Origin: Acinetobacter baylyi DSM 14961 = CIP 107474
Lineage (GTDB): Bacteria > Pseudomonadota > Gammaproteobacteria > Pseudomonadales > Moraxellaceae
Assembly (NCBI RefSeq): GCF_000368685.1
Contig: NZ_KB849627.1
Span: forward strand, 272,963 to 336,962
Length of the DNA: 64,000 nt
Direction of reading: 5' to 3'
Positions 37,142 to 46,871 of the stretch are shown piece by piece. The translations under genes were made by a program, and so were the position numbers. How positions within the stretch are numbered: the stretch's first letter is position 1; each line of letters starts with the position of its first letter. The notes below the pieces were generated by a model. It saw nothing but the letters and a program-made list of their open reading frames with translations, did not search any database and was not told the origin of the DNA.

Positions 37142-38302
37142 TCAATACCAGTTCATCAGTGAAACGCCCAAACCAACATAAGTTGCACGATGGTTATAAT
37201 CAATCAGGCTTTCACCGTAACCATTAAATAACTGAAAATTTCCACGAAGCTTACCTGAAATTGGGAAAGCCCAATCAAACTGCACCGCACCATGCGATTT
37301 ATCACCATCTTTTAATGAATGACGCAGCATTAAAGAAAAATCATTATCTTTCCAGCGATAAAAAGCAGTTAAATCACCACGTCCTACATAATCCTCGATA
37401 TCGGGATTATTGTCGTTCTTGGCTTCTTCTTGAATACGAATCCATGGTCTGAGTACCAGCGCAAAATTATCTCGCTCTAATCCTATATTAAAGATGACAC
37501 GATTCCAGCTTCTTGATAATGGATCAGAACGACCATTTGACTGGTGATTTAAAGTTACCCCCAAAAGTCGGCCGTTTAATCCCAAGAACTCATAATTGGT
37601 TCGGAAAATTAGGCTTGCCTCAGGTTCATAATTGGTTTCACGAAACGGACGTGACTCGTCTGCATTGTAAACCTGCCAACGAGAAGACTGGGTATACCCT
37701 AGCCATAAATCTCCGTTATTGCCAAAAATATTTTCCCAGGCTTTGGTTTTTAAAGATAATTGAAACTTGGATTCAGCCGAAGTTAAATTCTGATTTTCAT
37801 GCACTGTATTTTCAGGATTTGGACTCGAAGGAAATTCATTCTTTTTAGATGTCCAAAAAATAGGTAATAAATAGACAGGTTTATAACCACGAATATTCCA
37901 TGTACCTAATTTTGATTTTTCGGAGAGCTCCCAGCGCCTATCCAGTAAGGATGTATTCGGATCAATTCTTGGACCTTCAATCGCAAAAAGATTACCAATT
38001 TTTTCCTTAATAGATTGAGGATTGAGCTCAGACTGCTCTACCGACGGCGAAGGGTTCAAAGCAGCTTTTTGTTCAATAACTGGAGTTGTTTTTGCCGTAT
38101 CTGCTACTTTAAACAGAGCATCATAACAAGCCAGACGATCTGAATTCGACTCCAAACCAATGCAAGCCGCAGGACTGGTGGGCGTAATTGTTGCAGAAGT
38201 CTGTACAGCTTCAATTGCATGTGCATGCGACATACACAATGAACCTACCACACCGAACACGCCCAAACTTGTGGGAATCCCCTCAATAAATCTAAACGCC
38301 AT
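37142..38302 (-). CDS. pldA: Outer membrane phospholipase A
   Basis: OMPLA is a calcium-dependent, dimer-activated barrel hydrolase in the outer membrane. The 386-residue precursor starts at the ATG at 38302 (GGAG at 7 bases), with a signal peptide ending SHAHA. Residues about 35-130 form an extra periplasmic N-terminal part with a Cys pair (CIGLESNSDRLACYDALF), then a 12-strand barrel. The active-site His-Ser-Asn are in LNHQSNGRSDPLSRSWNR, and the C-terminal strand ends LGVSLMNWY. The domain before the barrel makes it about 100 residues longer than the E. coli enzyme, as in other Acinetobacter. It follows the M16 protease by about 27 bases. Confidence 0.92.
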   Translation of the reverse strand: MAFRFIEGIPTSLGVFGVVGSLCMSHAHAIEAVQTSATITPTSPAACIGLESNSDRLACYDALFKVADTAKTTPVIEQKAALNPSPSVEQSELNPQSIKEKIGNLFAIEGPRIDPNTSLLDRRWELSEKSKLGTWNIRGYKPVYLLPIFWTSKKNEFPSSPNPENTVHENQNLTSAESKFQLSLKTKAWENIFGNNGDLWLGYTQSSRWQVYNADESRPFRETNYEPEASLIFRTNYEFLGLNGRLLGVTLNHQSNGRSDPLSRSWNRVIFNIGLERDNFALVLRPWIRIQEEAKNDNNPDIEDYVGRGDLTAFYRWKDNDFSLMLRHSLKDGDKSHGAVQFDWAFPISGKLRGNFQLFNGYGESLIDYNHRATYVGLGVSLMNWY

Positions 38303-38328
38303 AAACAATCTCCAGTGGCATTATTTTT

Positions 38329-41268
38329 TTACTTCACTTGTTGAATACTAAAACCCAATTGTTCAAGTTCCTGACGCTTTGCGAATGGTGCAACGACCGC
38401 TCGGGTCACCTGTTGCTCTTGCAGGTAATGCTGTGCAACGCGTTTTAAATCATCAAGAGTTACATTAAGAAGACGTGTGCGTAATGTCTTTCTAAATGCA
38501 GGCGTGCGTGCATGCAATAATGCATAACATGCTGTAATCGCTTCCCCAGCAGGAGATCCTGGTTTATCCATACTTGAGACCAAACCTAAAATCGCTTCTT
38601 CAAGCTGATGTGGCTGCTGAGATGTATGTAACAACCAATCAATACTTGCTTCGAAATCCTGAAATGTTTCTGCCAAACGCGGATCACGGTAGCTATAAAA
38701 ACGGAATGAACAAGCATTACCATCATAACTTGCACCTCCACCATAAGCACCGCCTTTCTCACGAATGGCACTGTGTAAATACCCATTACGCAAGTAGGCA
38801 GCCAGCACCATCAGTGGAGCAGCATCTGGATGAGTGACCTCAACCGCTGGATATGCGGATGCACAGAACTGGACATTGGTCTGAATCAACCACGCTTCAT
38901 CCTGATTATGATTTTGCTGTGCCAGATGCTGAATCTCTATTACATCACTTTCAATTTCAAGATGATCCCAAACAGTTTGAATATCTTCGACCAATGCATC
39001 TGCAAACTGTTCTTCACAAACCAATAAGAACTGTTTTGGTGCCTGTAGTAATTTTAAATGAATGGCTTTTAATTCATGGATCAGCGCATCATACGCAGAT
39101 TCGTCCTGCTCGATTTGATCTACTAGATTACTCAGCCAGTTTAATGCCCCAAGCCCAGTATTATGGTAGTCACGTTGTGCCAATGCACTCATATTACGAG
39201 AAGCAATCTGCATCGCATAGCTATGACCTGAACCCGATAAACGTGATATCCAGCGTGTTTTACGTTGTTGCAATAGCTCGATAATTCGGTCTTTTTCATC
39301 AAAGCGCAATTTTTCAAATGCGAGTTTAAGCAGCTGAATCGCATCGCGCTTTTCATTGAGCGATTTGGTGGTTAAAGTTAACCATGCGCTAATCTTATTT
39401 TTGTCATCAACCTTGCTGCGTAATGAAGCCCCCATTCCCAGACCACCACTTACCGCAGTTTGCAATTGCTGTAAAGTGAGATAATCATATTCGCCTGCAC
39501 CCACTTCTCCCATTAAAATGGAGAGTAGATTAAAATAAGGTGAATGCACAACCTCATCTGGAATCTCAATCAATACTTGCTGATAGTAAATGCCGTTAGT
39601 ACCAGCATGATATAGATTTAACGGATAATCGTGTCGATTTGAAATAATTTCTCGAAGCTGCCCTTGTACAATATGTAAGTCTGCAGGTACATCTTCCAAG
39701 CCAACTTTAGGTAATAAATCTAGATCATCAGGCGTATCCTGACGCTGATTTAAAGCTTCTGTATTGGCATTGATTTGAGCGCGATCTTCTTCTGTTAAAT
39801 GTGCGCCGATTTCTGCCAAACGTGCTTTTTCCTCAGCCTGATCTTTCATTGATTTTTCAGCATCTGGTACTAATGTCATTTGAACACGATGCGGATTATC
39901 CAGCAAATGCGTCTGAATCAAATTTGACAACCACATTGGATCTTTCAGTTCTTCTTTCACTTGTTCAATGGCTGTATCCACATCCCAAACATGAACTGGA
40001 TCATTATGGTGGATCGCACTGCTTAAACCATTTAGAATCAGACTTAAACCATAAGGCATACCATCGCCATTGATTTCACGCTGATGGAGTTCAATCTGGT
40101 GCAAAATGGCATCTACCAATGCCTGATCAACTGGTTGAGATGCAACTTGCTGAAGAATATTAAGCACACCTTCTCTAAATTCATCTGCATGGGCCGCATT
40201 TGAACCTTGAACACCACAGTAAAAAGTCATTTCAAAGTTTGAATCATCGACACCCATCAATGGGCCAGTCGATTGGGCATAACCACAGGTTTCCAAATAA
40301 TGACGCAGTGGTGAGGCCGAATTTTCAAGTAAAATACCCTCAACCAGACGCAAGCCTAAACGTAACTTAATATCACTTGCCTGCGGTAACAACCATGCCA
40401 GTACATGATAGGTTTTGTCGTCTAAATCTTCACTGTCAACTGCATAGGTTTCAGTCACCTGAATAGGTGTAGCAAGGCGTTTTTCAGGCTTAGAATATAA
40501 AGTTGTGCCTTTTTCAAATTTGGACAGTGCCAGCTTTTCAAATTGCTCCTGCAAATCATAAGCATTTTGATTGCCAAAAGTCATAAACACAGCATTACTG
40601 GGATGATAATGCGACTTATAAAAATCAACCAATTGTTCATAACTTAGGTCTGGAATATCTTTCGGATCACCACCAGAGTTATAGTGATAAGTCGTTTCTG
40701 GAAATAAATGATACGCCAACTGATGATACAGCTGATCTGAAGGTGCACTCATGGCACCTTTCATCTCATTAAATACCACACCTTTATATACAGGCTCGCC
40801 ATTTTCAAGCTCAATGCGAATTCCTTCTTGAGCGAAATCAAGCGGATTCAAATTGGCAGCAAAAGCAGCATCCAAATAAACAGACAATAGATTCTGAAAA
40901 TCTTTTTTATTTTGTGTTGCAAATGGATAAGCAGTCCAGTCTGCCGATGTGAACGCATTCATGAAGGTATTGAGTGAGCGGCGGATCATCAAAAAGAATG
41001 GATCACGCACTGGAAACTTTTCTGAGCCACACAGCGCAGTGTGCTCAAGAATATGGGCCGTGCCTTTTGAGTCCATAGGTTGTGTACGAAATGCAACCAA
41101 AAAGACATTTTCATCGTGAGATGTAGCCAAGTGATAATGCACAGCACCCGTCACTTTGTGAGCATATTCAGAGACCAAAATATCTAAGGCCTCAACATGG
41201 TGTTGACGTACCAACTGAAACGCAGGATGGACAGTTTGATTAATGGTTTCAGTGACATCGACAGTCAT
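38329..41268 (-). CDS. Insulinase (M16C) family peptidase, PreP-like
   Basis: The 979-residue protein has the inverted zinc motif HILEHTALCGSEKFPVRDPFF (HxxEH) near residue 75 and the third ligand Glu in GVVFNEMKGAMSA about 75 residues on. Four M16 lobes in one chain, a central linker rich in charged helix (KDQAEEKARLAEIGAHL) and the C-terminal REKGGAYGGGA motif with the catalytic R-Y equivalents are those of the presequence-protease subfamily, which degrades short unfolded peptides inside a closed chamber. No signal peptide, so it is cytosolic. The ATG at 41268 has AGGAG at 6 bases. pldA follows on the same strand. Confidence 0.93.
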   Translation of the reverse strand: MTVDVTETINQTVHPAFQLVRQHHVEALDILVSEYAHKVTGAVHYHLATSHDENVFLVAFRTQPMDSKGTAHILEHTALCGSEKFPVRDPFFLMIRRSLNTFMNAFTSADWTAYPFATQNKKDFQNLLSVYLDAAFAANLNPLDFAQEGIRIELENGEPVYKGVVFNEMKGAMSAPSDQLYHQLAYHLFPETTYHYNSGGDPKDIPDLSYEQLVDFYKSHYHPSNAVFMTFGNQNAYDLQEQFEKLALSKFEKGTTLYSKPEKRLATPIQVTETYAVDSEDLDDKTYHVLAWLLPQASDIKLRLGLRLVEGILLENSASPLRHYLETCGYAQSTGPLMGVDDSNFEMTFYCGVQGSNAAHADEFREGVLNILQQVASQPVDQALVDAILHQIELHQREINGDGMPYGLSLILNGLSSAIHHNDPVHVWDVDTAIEQVKEELKDPMWLSNLIQTHLLDNPHRVQMTLVPDAEKSMKDQAEEKARLAEIGAHLTEEDRAQINANTEALNQRQDTPDDLDLLPKVGLEDVPADLHIVQGQLREIISNRHDYPLNLYHAGTNGIYYQQVLIEIPDEVVHSPYFNLLSILMGEVGAGEYDYLTLQQLQTAVSGGLGMGASLRSKVDDKNKISAWLTLTTKSLNEKRDAIQLLKLAFEKLRFDEKDRIIELLQQRKTRWISRLSGSGHSYAMQIASRNMSALAQRDYHNTGLGALNWLSNLVDQIEQDESAYDALIHELKAIHLKLLQAPKQFLLVCEEQFADALVEDIQTVWDHLEIESDVIEIQHLAQQNHNQDEAWLIQTNVQFCASAYPAVEVTHPDAAPLMVLAAYLRNGYLHSAIREKGGAYGGGASYDGNACSFRFYSYRDPRLAETFQDFEASIDWLLHTSQQPHQLEEAILGLVSSMDKPGSPAGEAITACYALLHARTPAFRKTLRTRLLNVTLDDLKRVAQHYLQEQQVTRAVVAPFAKRQELEQLGFSIQQVK

Positions 41269-41576
41269 GTGATCTCCTACAATTTTCTAAATTTTAACTT
41301 GATGCCATTATAGCCTTAGTCTTTATACGAATTGCTATTTTTAATCCGACTCAATTGCTTTGTTTTGATTTTTTTTGTGCAAATTTAATAAAGACTATAC
41401 AAATAGATCGCGATTAGCGGCTTTTTATAATGACTGTATTCATTGAATAACGCCTGATATCCTATTTTTGAATCAAACTGTACATCAAACTCTGAGATGA
41501 ATTTAATTCATCAATATACTGCTATTGTGAGCAATAGTGTAAAATTCGCGTTTTTAAATTTAGATGTGAATATAAC
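41269..41576. other. Divergent intergenic region with two symmetric elements
   Basis: These 308 bases separate the M16 protease and the adenosine kinase gene. GATGAAT-TTA-ATTCATC (41496-41512) and CTATTG-TGAG-CAATAG (41522-41537) stand in tandem upstream of the kinase, and a TGTAAAAT just after them could be its -10. No frame of note is present. Confidence 0.5.
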
Positions 41577-42581
41577 ATGGCAACTGTTGATCTTTTTGCA
41601 ATTGGTAATGCGCTTATTGACCAAGAATTTAAAGTGACTGATCAATTTCTTGGTGAAGCAGGTTTGCAAAAAGGCACCATGCAATTGACAGATGGTGAAA
41701 CACAGGCAGCGCTGTACGAAAAATTACAAGCCACACAAGACTATAAGGGTCAGGCAAGCGGCGGTTCGGCTGCAAATACCACGGTCGCCTTCAGCTCACT
41801 CGGTGGCTCAGCATTTTATGGATGTCGTGTTGGAAATGATGAACTTGGCGCAATTTATCTCAATGGTTTGAATGATGCAGATATCGTAACGTCTGAAAAA
41901 TCACTAACTACAGGCACCACTGGAACGTGTATGGTGCTGATCAGTCCTGATACCGAACGAACCATGCATACCTATCTTGGTATTACCACTGAATTATCAG
42001 AACAGCAAATCGACTATACATCACTAAAAACTGCTCAATGGCTTTATATCGAAGGTTATCTTTCAACCAGTCCTACGGCCCGTCAAGCTGTGAAACAAGC
42101 GCGTAAAATCGCGCGTGAACATGGTGTAAAAATCGCACTTTCACTCTCAGATCCAGCTATGGTTCAATACGCACGCGAGGGTTTGGATGAAATGATCGAT
42201 GATGGTGTCGATGTATTATTCTGTAATGAGCAAGAAGCCTTGATGTACACCGAAACTCAAACACTCGATGAAGCTTTTAGTCGTTTAAAACAAAAAAATC
42301 ATACTGTGGTTGTTACACAAAGTGCAAAAGGTGCATCTGTTTCAAATCCACATACACATTTTCATTTGAGTGGTCGCCGTGTTACTGCAATCGATGCCAA
42401 TGGAGCAGGCGATGCGTTTGCGGGTGCGTTCTTGTTTGCCTTGAATCATGGCATGTCTCTTGAAGATGCTACTCAGCTTTCTATTCTGATTTCAAGTGAA
42501 GTTGTTTCGCAGTATGGTCCACGTTTGGCAGTTGAAAGTTATGCTACACTGCTCAGAAACTTTCTAACTGAATGTGCTTAA
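41577..42581 (+). CDS. PfkB family sugar/nucleoside kinase, probable adenosine kinase
   Basis: The 334-residue ribokinase-fold enzyme has the N-terminal IGNALIDQEFKVTD strand, the substrate loop GGSAANTTVAFSSLGG, and the PfkB signature DANGAGDAFAGAFLFALN with the catalytic Asp and anion hole. The pattern of FYGCRVGNDELGAIYLNGL and SLSDPAMVQ resembles bacterial proteins annotated as adenosine kinase, but ribose or other nucleosides are possible. The stop overlaps the upstream side of the Rieske gene; the two are in one unit with the YqiJ-like gene. Confidence 0.85.
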   Translation: MATVDLFAIGNALIDQEFKVTDQFLGEAGLQKGTMQLTDGETQAALYEKLQATQDYKGQASGGSAANTTVAFSSLGGSAFYGCRVGNDELGAIYLNGLNDADIVTSEKSLTTGTTGTCMVLISPDTERTMHTYLGITTELSEQQIDYTSLKTAQWLYIEGYLSTSPTARQAVKQARKIAREHGVKIALSLSDPAMVQYAREGLDEMIDDGVDVLFCNEQEALMYTETQTLDEAFSRLKQKNHTVVVTQSAKGASVSNPHTHFHLSGRRVTAIDANGAGDAFAGAFLFALNHGMSLEDATQLSILISSEVVSQYGPRLAVESYATLLRNFLTECA

Positions 42582-42582
42582 A

Positions 42583-42906
42583 ATGGAAAAGATTTGCATG
42601 ACGGAAGACATTCCAGAACGTGAAGCGCGTGCATTTGATCATGTACACGGAGAAACCTTTTTTATTACTCAGCGTGATGGCATGTTTTATGCCTATCAGA
42701 ATGTATGCCCACATCTTCATGTCGAACTTGAATTCCTTGAAAATCAGTTTTTAGATCAAGATCAAGAATTTATTCAATGTTCGACTCATGGTGCATTATT
42801 TGATGTTGAAACGGGTCAATGTATTTCAGGCCCATGTTTGGGAGAAGCTTTAACCAAAGTCAATATTAAGGTACATTCTGACGGCGGTATATATCTGGCA
42901 GAATAA
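42583..42906 (+). CDS. Rieske [2Fe-2S] domain ferredoxin-like protein
   Basis: This 107-residue protein is a stand-alone Rieske domain. The cluster ligands are all present: CPHLH (Cys-x-His) in YQNVCPHLHVELEF and CSTHG (Cys-x-x-His) in FIQCSTHGALFDVETGQC, with the G-P-C turn following. Such proteins act as electron carriers for oxygenases or nitrite-reductase-type small subunits, but no oxygenase is nearby. I start at the ATG at 42583, just behind the kinase stop; initiation at the ATG at 42598 (five codons in), which has GGAAAAG upstream, is equally possible. Confidence 0.88.
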   Translation: MEKICMTEDIPEREARAFDHVHGETFFITQRDGMFYAYQNVCPHLHVELEFLENQFLDQDQEFIQCSTHGALFDVETGQCISGPCLGEALTKVNIKVHSDGGIYLAE

Positions 42907-42920
42907 AAGGATTTTCGGTC

Positions 42921-43529
42921 ATGATTGAGTTTTTGCTGAATTATTATTTCATGCCTTTTAATTTGAGTGTGATTGCTCTTCTCATCCTCAGCATGGCCGA
43001 GACGATTGGAATTTATATTGGATTAAGACCCAGTACTTTTCTTAAAAAATTTTTACCCCGATGGCTATCTAACTCGCCTTTAGTCAATGTTAAATTTTCA
43101 AAAGTTCTCATTCTGGTTTTTTTTCTCATCAACTTTAGTTTTGCAGGTTACTTTTTACAACTGTGTGTATTCGCTCAACAGCAGTTTTTTATTTCACCTT
43201 TTTACCTGATTATTCCTGCGCTCATTATTGGAATTTTTTTTACTGTATTTATGATTCACTGTCTGGATCAAGTGATCAAGCCTCAGGTTGAGCATCAATA
43301 CAGCAGCTTGCTTGGTCGTTTGGCTACGATCTCAAGTGGCAGTGCTCGTCCTGGTTTTTCGGCACAAGCCCGTGTACGCGATGAGTTTGGACAATTACAT
43401 TATGTACAGGTAGAACCTGAGTTTGGAGAGCTAGAATTACAGTCTCAGGTGATTCTGATTCGTTTTAGACAGACGCACTATATTGCCAAAAGAATCTCTG
43501 CTTCTAATCACCTGTTTACTCCAGAATAA
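42921..43529 (+). CDS. YqiJ-like membrane protein with C-terminal OB-fold region
   Basis: The 202-residue protein has an N-terminal hydrophobic half with three likely membrane segments (SVIALLILSMAETIGIYIG; ILVFFLINFSFAGYFLQL; FYLIIPALIIGIFFTVFMI) and a soluble C-terminal part, about 125-200, with GRLATISSGSARPGFSAQARVRDEFGQLHYVQV, a beta-barrel of NfeD/OB type. This is the layout of YqiJ, which in E. coli is encoded next to the flotillin YqiK. No flotillin gene is adjacent here. Family recall is moderate; function unknown. Confidence 0.65.
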   Translation: MIEFLLNYYFMPFNLSVIALLILSMAETIGIYIGLRPSTFLKKFLPRWLSNSPLVNVKFSKVLILVFFLINFSFAGYFLQLCVFAQQQFFISPFYLIIPALIIGIFFTVFMIHCLDQVIKPQVEHQYSSLLGRLATISSGSARPGFSAQARVRDEFGQLHYVQVEPEFGELELQSQVILIRFRQTHYIAKRISASNHLFTPE

Positions 43530-43617
43530 TAATTTCAGATATGATGTGAAGAAACAGCAATCCATTCATATCTTTAAAATTGTCAACTCTCTGTTTGAAT
43601 TAAGAAATATTCATAAT

Positions 43618-43647
43618 AAAAAAGGAATACCAAAGTATTCCTTTTTT
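43618..43647. terminator. Bidirectional terminator
   Basis: AAAAAAGGAATAC, loop CAAA, GTATTCCTTTTTT. A and T runs on the two sides let it end both the plus-strand YqiJ-like transcript and the minus-strand protease gene. Confidence 0.85.
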
Positions 43648-43662
43648 ATTAATCTGTTTTAT

Positions 43663-44841
43663 TTAGCGTTTGGGCAAAGGAATATACTGTGAATCCTGAT
43701 TTTGCGTCTTGCGCTCACCTACTTTTACACGCAGATTTTCACGTTTACTATTACGCTCGACTTCAAGTGTAATCATACTTGCTGGCTGCTGTAGAGCAAC
43801 ATAATTAATAAGATGAGAAACTGACGTGATTTGCTCATCATTCACTTTAAGAATCTTATCACCAATTTTCACGCCACCTTGTGCCGCTGGTCCATTTTGT
43901 AGAACATCAGCTACCACCACACCCGCCTGTTTCGGTGCTAAAACGTCGTCTTGTGTAGGTGCAACCAGACTAATTCCTAGCCAGCCACGTATCACACGAC
44001 CATCTTTCAAAATTGAATTTAATACCTGTTGGCAAACACGAGCTGGAATAGCAAATCCGATACCCAGTGAACCACCAGATTGTGAGAAAATCGCCGTATT
44101 GATCCCTACCAAATTTCCGGCAACATCAATCAAAGCGCCACCAGAGTTGCCTGGATTAATTGCAGCATCAGTCTGGATAAAGTCTTCATACGTATTAATG
44201 CCCAGATCTGATCGCCCTGTTGCCGAAATGATACCTTGTGTGACAGTTTGTCCGACACCAAAAGGATTCCCAATCGCAAGTACTACATCCCCAACTTCAT
44301 TTCCGCTCAATTTGAATGGCAAGACTGGTAGCTTGTCCAAGTCAATCTTGATGACAGCCAAGTCTGTATCTGGGTCTGTACCAATCACTTTTGCTTCGGC
44401 ACGTCTACCATCATAAAGCGCCACAACAATTTGATCGGCCTGAGCAATCACGTGATTATTTGTTAGGATATAACCATCTGCACGCACAATCACACCAGAA
44501 CCCAAACTATTTTCATTTTTTTGGTCAAGCTGATTTGGAACTTGATTGCCAAAGAACTCACGAAACGTTGGATCGTTCAATAAAGGATGATCGAGCTTCT
44601 TCACTTTCTGTGTGGTAAAAATATTCACGACAGCAGGTGCAGCAACTTTTACAGCCGCACTGTAAGACACCACTCCTCCCGACCTTGAAGTATCCACCAG
44701 CGATTCAACCTTTTCGGCTGGCATCTTTACGCCATCAGCCGCAATGGTAGGTTTTGGCTGCTGTGATTTTTGCCATGCAATGAAGCTCAAAATCACAATG
44801 ATGAGCAACACCCAAGGTAACCATATAAAAGTACGACGCAC
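43663..44841 (-). CDS. degS: DegS/AlgW-like periplasmic serine protease
   Basis: The 392-residue protein has an uncleaved N-terminal membrane anchor (FIWLPWVLLIIVILSFIAW), a trypsin-like domain with catalytic His in ILTNNHVIAQAD, Asp in DPDTDLAVIKID and Ser in INPGNSGGALID, and a single PDZ domain (about 280-365, VLAPKQAGVVVADVLQNGPAAQGG). One PDZ plus an anchor is the DegS/AlgW pattern; these sense misfolded outer-membrane proteins and start sigma-E anti-sigma cleavage, which RseP then finishes. rseP is in the same window. Whether Acinetobacter uses the same cascade is not shown, since no sigma-E/RseA pair is present here. Confidence 0.85.
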   Translation of the reverse strand: MRRTFIWLPWVLLIIVILSFIAWQKSQQPKPTIAADGVKMPAEKVESLVDTSRSGGVVSYSAAVKVAAPAVVNIFTTQKVKKLDHPLLNDPTFREFFGNQVPNQLDQKNENSLGSGVIVRADGYILTNNHVIAQADQIVVALYDGRRAEAKVIGTDPDTDLAVIKIDLDKLPVLPFKLSGNEVGDVVLAIGNPFGVGQTVTQGIISATGRSDLGINTYEDFIQTDAAINPGNSGGALIDVAGNLVGINTAIFSQSGGSLGIGFAIPARVCQQVLNSILKDGRVIRGWLGISLVAPTQDDVLAPKQAGVVVADVLQNGPAAQGGVKIGDKILKVNDEQITSVSHLINYVALQQPASMITLEVERNSKRENLRVKVGERKTQNQDSQYIPLPKR

Positions 44842-45017
44842 GTATACATCCTCTAAATATTTTAATGTGTTGAAGGAAATATATTTTTCGTTATTTTAAA
44901 GCATATCATCTAGGATGGTTTAAACACCTAAAAAAGATTTGTCTAGCTTTAGTTACATTTGAAAATATGCTGTTATAAGATTTGGTTTAGGTTAAATATC
45001 AGATTAAGGTTAGTTTC

Positions 45018-45776
45018 ATGGCCCATCTTAATGAAATCGTACAATGGTGCGATCAGACACTCAGTTCAAATCAGTTTAAAGACTATGCTCCAAATGGTCT
45101 TCAAATTGAAGGTGCCAGTGAGGTCAATCATATCTTATGTGCTGTGACTGCATCAGATGCTGCTATTGACGCGGCAATTGAAGCAGGTGCCAATGTATTG
45201 CTTGTCCATCATGGTTATTTCTGGAAAGGCGAACCTTACCCCATTACTGGCATGCGTGGTCGACGCATCAAAAAACTGATTCAACATAATATTTCCCTAC
45301 TCGCCTATCATTTGCCCTTAGATGCCCATCCATCTTTAGGCAATAATGCAGCCATTGCAGACTTACTCGAACTTAAACATATTGAGGCACTAGATCCAAA
45401 CGAAAAATTTCCAATTGGCAATATTGGTGATCTAAAACAAGCACTTTCCCCAGAAGCATTCAAAGCAAAATTACAAGACGTATTTGATTTCAATATCATC
45501 CACTTACCTGCACAAGTTGAATCGATACAGAAAGTGGGTTTTTGTACGGGTGGCGCTCAGGATTTTATTCATCAGGCAGCCGTGCAAGGTTGCGATGCCT
45601 ATATTTCTGGTGAAGTCAGTGAGCGTACTTTCTATGAAGCGCAAGAATTAAATGTTCATTACTATGCCTGTGGCCATCACGCAACTGAACGTTACGGCGT
45701 GCAACGCCTTGGAAAAGCTTTAAGCGAACACTTTTCACTCGAATACACTTATTTTGAGTTGAATAATCCCATTTAA
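45018..45776 (+). CDS. Nif3-like dinuclear metal centre protein
   Basis: The 252-residue protein matches the Nif3/YbgI (DUF34) family of hexameric rings with a two-metal site. Ligand motifs are visible: VHHGYFWKG near residue 63 (two His), YHLPLDAHPSLGNN near 97 (Asp/His), and near the C-terminus EVSERTFYEAQ with YACGHHATERYGVQRLG. The family may act on GTP-cyclohydrolase-like or damaged metabolites; its role is not settled. It is monocistronic and divergent from the DegS-like gene. Confidence 0.9.
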   Translation: MAHLNEIVQWCDQTLSSNQFKDYAPNGLQIEGASEVNHILCAVTASDAAIDAAIEAGANVLLVHHGYFWKGEPYPITGMRGRRIKKLIQHNISLLAYHLPLDAHPSLGNNAAIADLLELKHIEALDPNEKFPIGNIGDLKQALSPEAFKAKLQDVFDFNIIHLPAQVESIQKVGFCTGGAQDFIHQAAVQGCDAYISGEVSERTFYEAQELNVHYYACGHHATERYGVQRLGKALSEHFSLEYTYFELNNPI

Positions 45777-45982
45777 GACGTATTTATTACAGGTAAAGCT
45801 TTATACGTATTAATTCGAGCTTTATTGTGTATTGTTATTTAAATCGATGCCCTATTGCATAAATAATCATTTACAATAGAGCCACTAAATCAAGGGACTG
45901 TGAGCTTTTTGCTCAAAAAATACTTTATTAAGAAAAGTATCAGCAGTTCCTTAAATACCCAGCTAACGCAAGGAAATTAGAC

Positions 45983-46609
45983 ATGACAACCATTACTTTA
46001 CCTGCATTACCTTATGCTTACGATGCGCTTGAGCCACACATTTCTAAAGAAACTTTAGAATATCATCACGATAAGCATCATCAAACTTATGTGACTAACC
46101 TCAACAACCTGATCAAAGGTACAGAGCTTGAAGGTCAGGAACTTGAAGACATCATTAAAGCAAGTGCAGGTGATTCATCTAAAGCAGGTATTTTCAACAA
46201 TGCTGCACAAGTATGGAACCACACGTTCTACTGGAACTCGATTGCTCCAAACGGTGGTGGTAAACCAACTGGCGCACTTGCTGCAAAAATTGATGAAGCG
46301 TTTGGTTCATATGAAAAATTTGCAGAAGAATTCACCACTGCTGCAACCACTCAATTTGGTTCAGGCTGGGCTTGGTTAGTCGCTGACGAAATCAATGGTA
46401 AACTTTCAATTACTAAAACGTCTAACGCAGATACTCCACTTGCACATGGTCAAGTTGCTGTATTAACGATTGATGTATGGGAACATGCTTACTATATCGA
46501 TTACCGTAATGCACGTCCTAAATACATTTCGACTTTCCTTGAAAGCCTAGTCAACTGGGATTATGCGAATGCTAAACTTGCAGGCCAACCTGCTGGTGTA
46601 GAAAAATAA
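45983..46609 (+). CDS. sodB: Superoxide dismutase [Fe]
   Basis: The 208-residue cytosolic enzyme has the metal ligands His in [17 protein letters not shown], His in [13 protein letters not shown], and Asp/His in [19 protein letters not shown]. Residues such as [20 protein letters not shown] and [12 protein letters not shown] point to the iron form rather than the Mn form. The ATG has AAGGAAATTAGAC upstream. A strong terminator follows. Expression control by iron is common for this gene, but I see no convincing Fur box in the 200 bases before it. Confidence 0.95.
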   Translation: MTTITLPALPYAYDALEPHISKETLEYHHDKHHQTYVTNLNNLIKGTELEGQELEDIIKASAGDSSKAGIFNNAAQVWNHTFYWNSIAPNGGGKPTGALAAKIDEAFGSYEKFAEEFTTAATTQFGSGWAWLVADEINGKLSITKTSNADTPLAHGQVAVLTIDVWEHAYYIDYRNARPKYISTFLESLVNWDYANAKLAGQPAGVEK

Positions 46610-46624
46610 TTTTATTATTTTTCA

Positions 46625-46656
46625 AAAAGACCACTCTTTATTGAGTGGTTTTTTTA
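46625..46656 (+). terminator. Terminator of sodB
   Basis: ACCACTC (46630-46636), loop, GAGTGGT (46643-46649) followed by seven T, with As before the stem. Confidence 0.85.
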
Positions 46657-46748
46657 CATCAGAAAAACAAAAGATGGATAATAAAACACCACAACCCACT
46701 GTTTTGTTTATAATTAAGTCAATCAACAACATAAATTAAAACATTTGC

Positions 46749-46777
46749 TTGACCAAGTAAAAGCTTCTGCATAAAAT
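46749..46777 (+). promoter_or_regulatory. Promoter of the first tRNA-Asn pair
   Basis: TTGACC (46749-46754), 17-base spacer, TAAAAT (46772-46777), 12 bases before the first tRNA. A similar TTGACC box precedes the third tRNA-Asn. Confidence 0.7.
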
Positions 46778-46788
46778 GCGCATCAGAT

Positions 46789-46864
46789 TCTCCAATAGCT
46801 CAGTCGGTAGAGCGACGGACTGTTAATCCGCAGGTCCCTGGTTCGAGCCCAGGTTGGAGAGCCA
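46789..46864 (+). tRNA. tRNA-Asn (GTT), copy 1
   Basis: Seventy-six bases with a full cloverleaf: acceptor TCTCCAA/TTGGAGA, anticodon loop CTGTTAA with GTT, T-arm CCTGG-TTCGAGC-CCAGG and encoded GCCA. It differs from copies 2 and 3 only in one acceptor base pair (A-T for C-G at the sixth position). Confidence 0.97.
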
Positions 46865-46871
46865 CTGCTAA

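Noticed and set aside
43663..44841. DegP/MucD identity for the S1C protease
   Set aside because: Only one PDZ domain and an uncleaved membrane anchor; DegP and MucD have two PDZ domains and a cleaved signal.
45841..45890. Fur box before sodB
   Set aside because: ATAAATAATCATTTAC has only partial resemblance to the GATAAT repeats and lacks symmetry.
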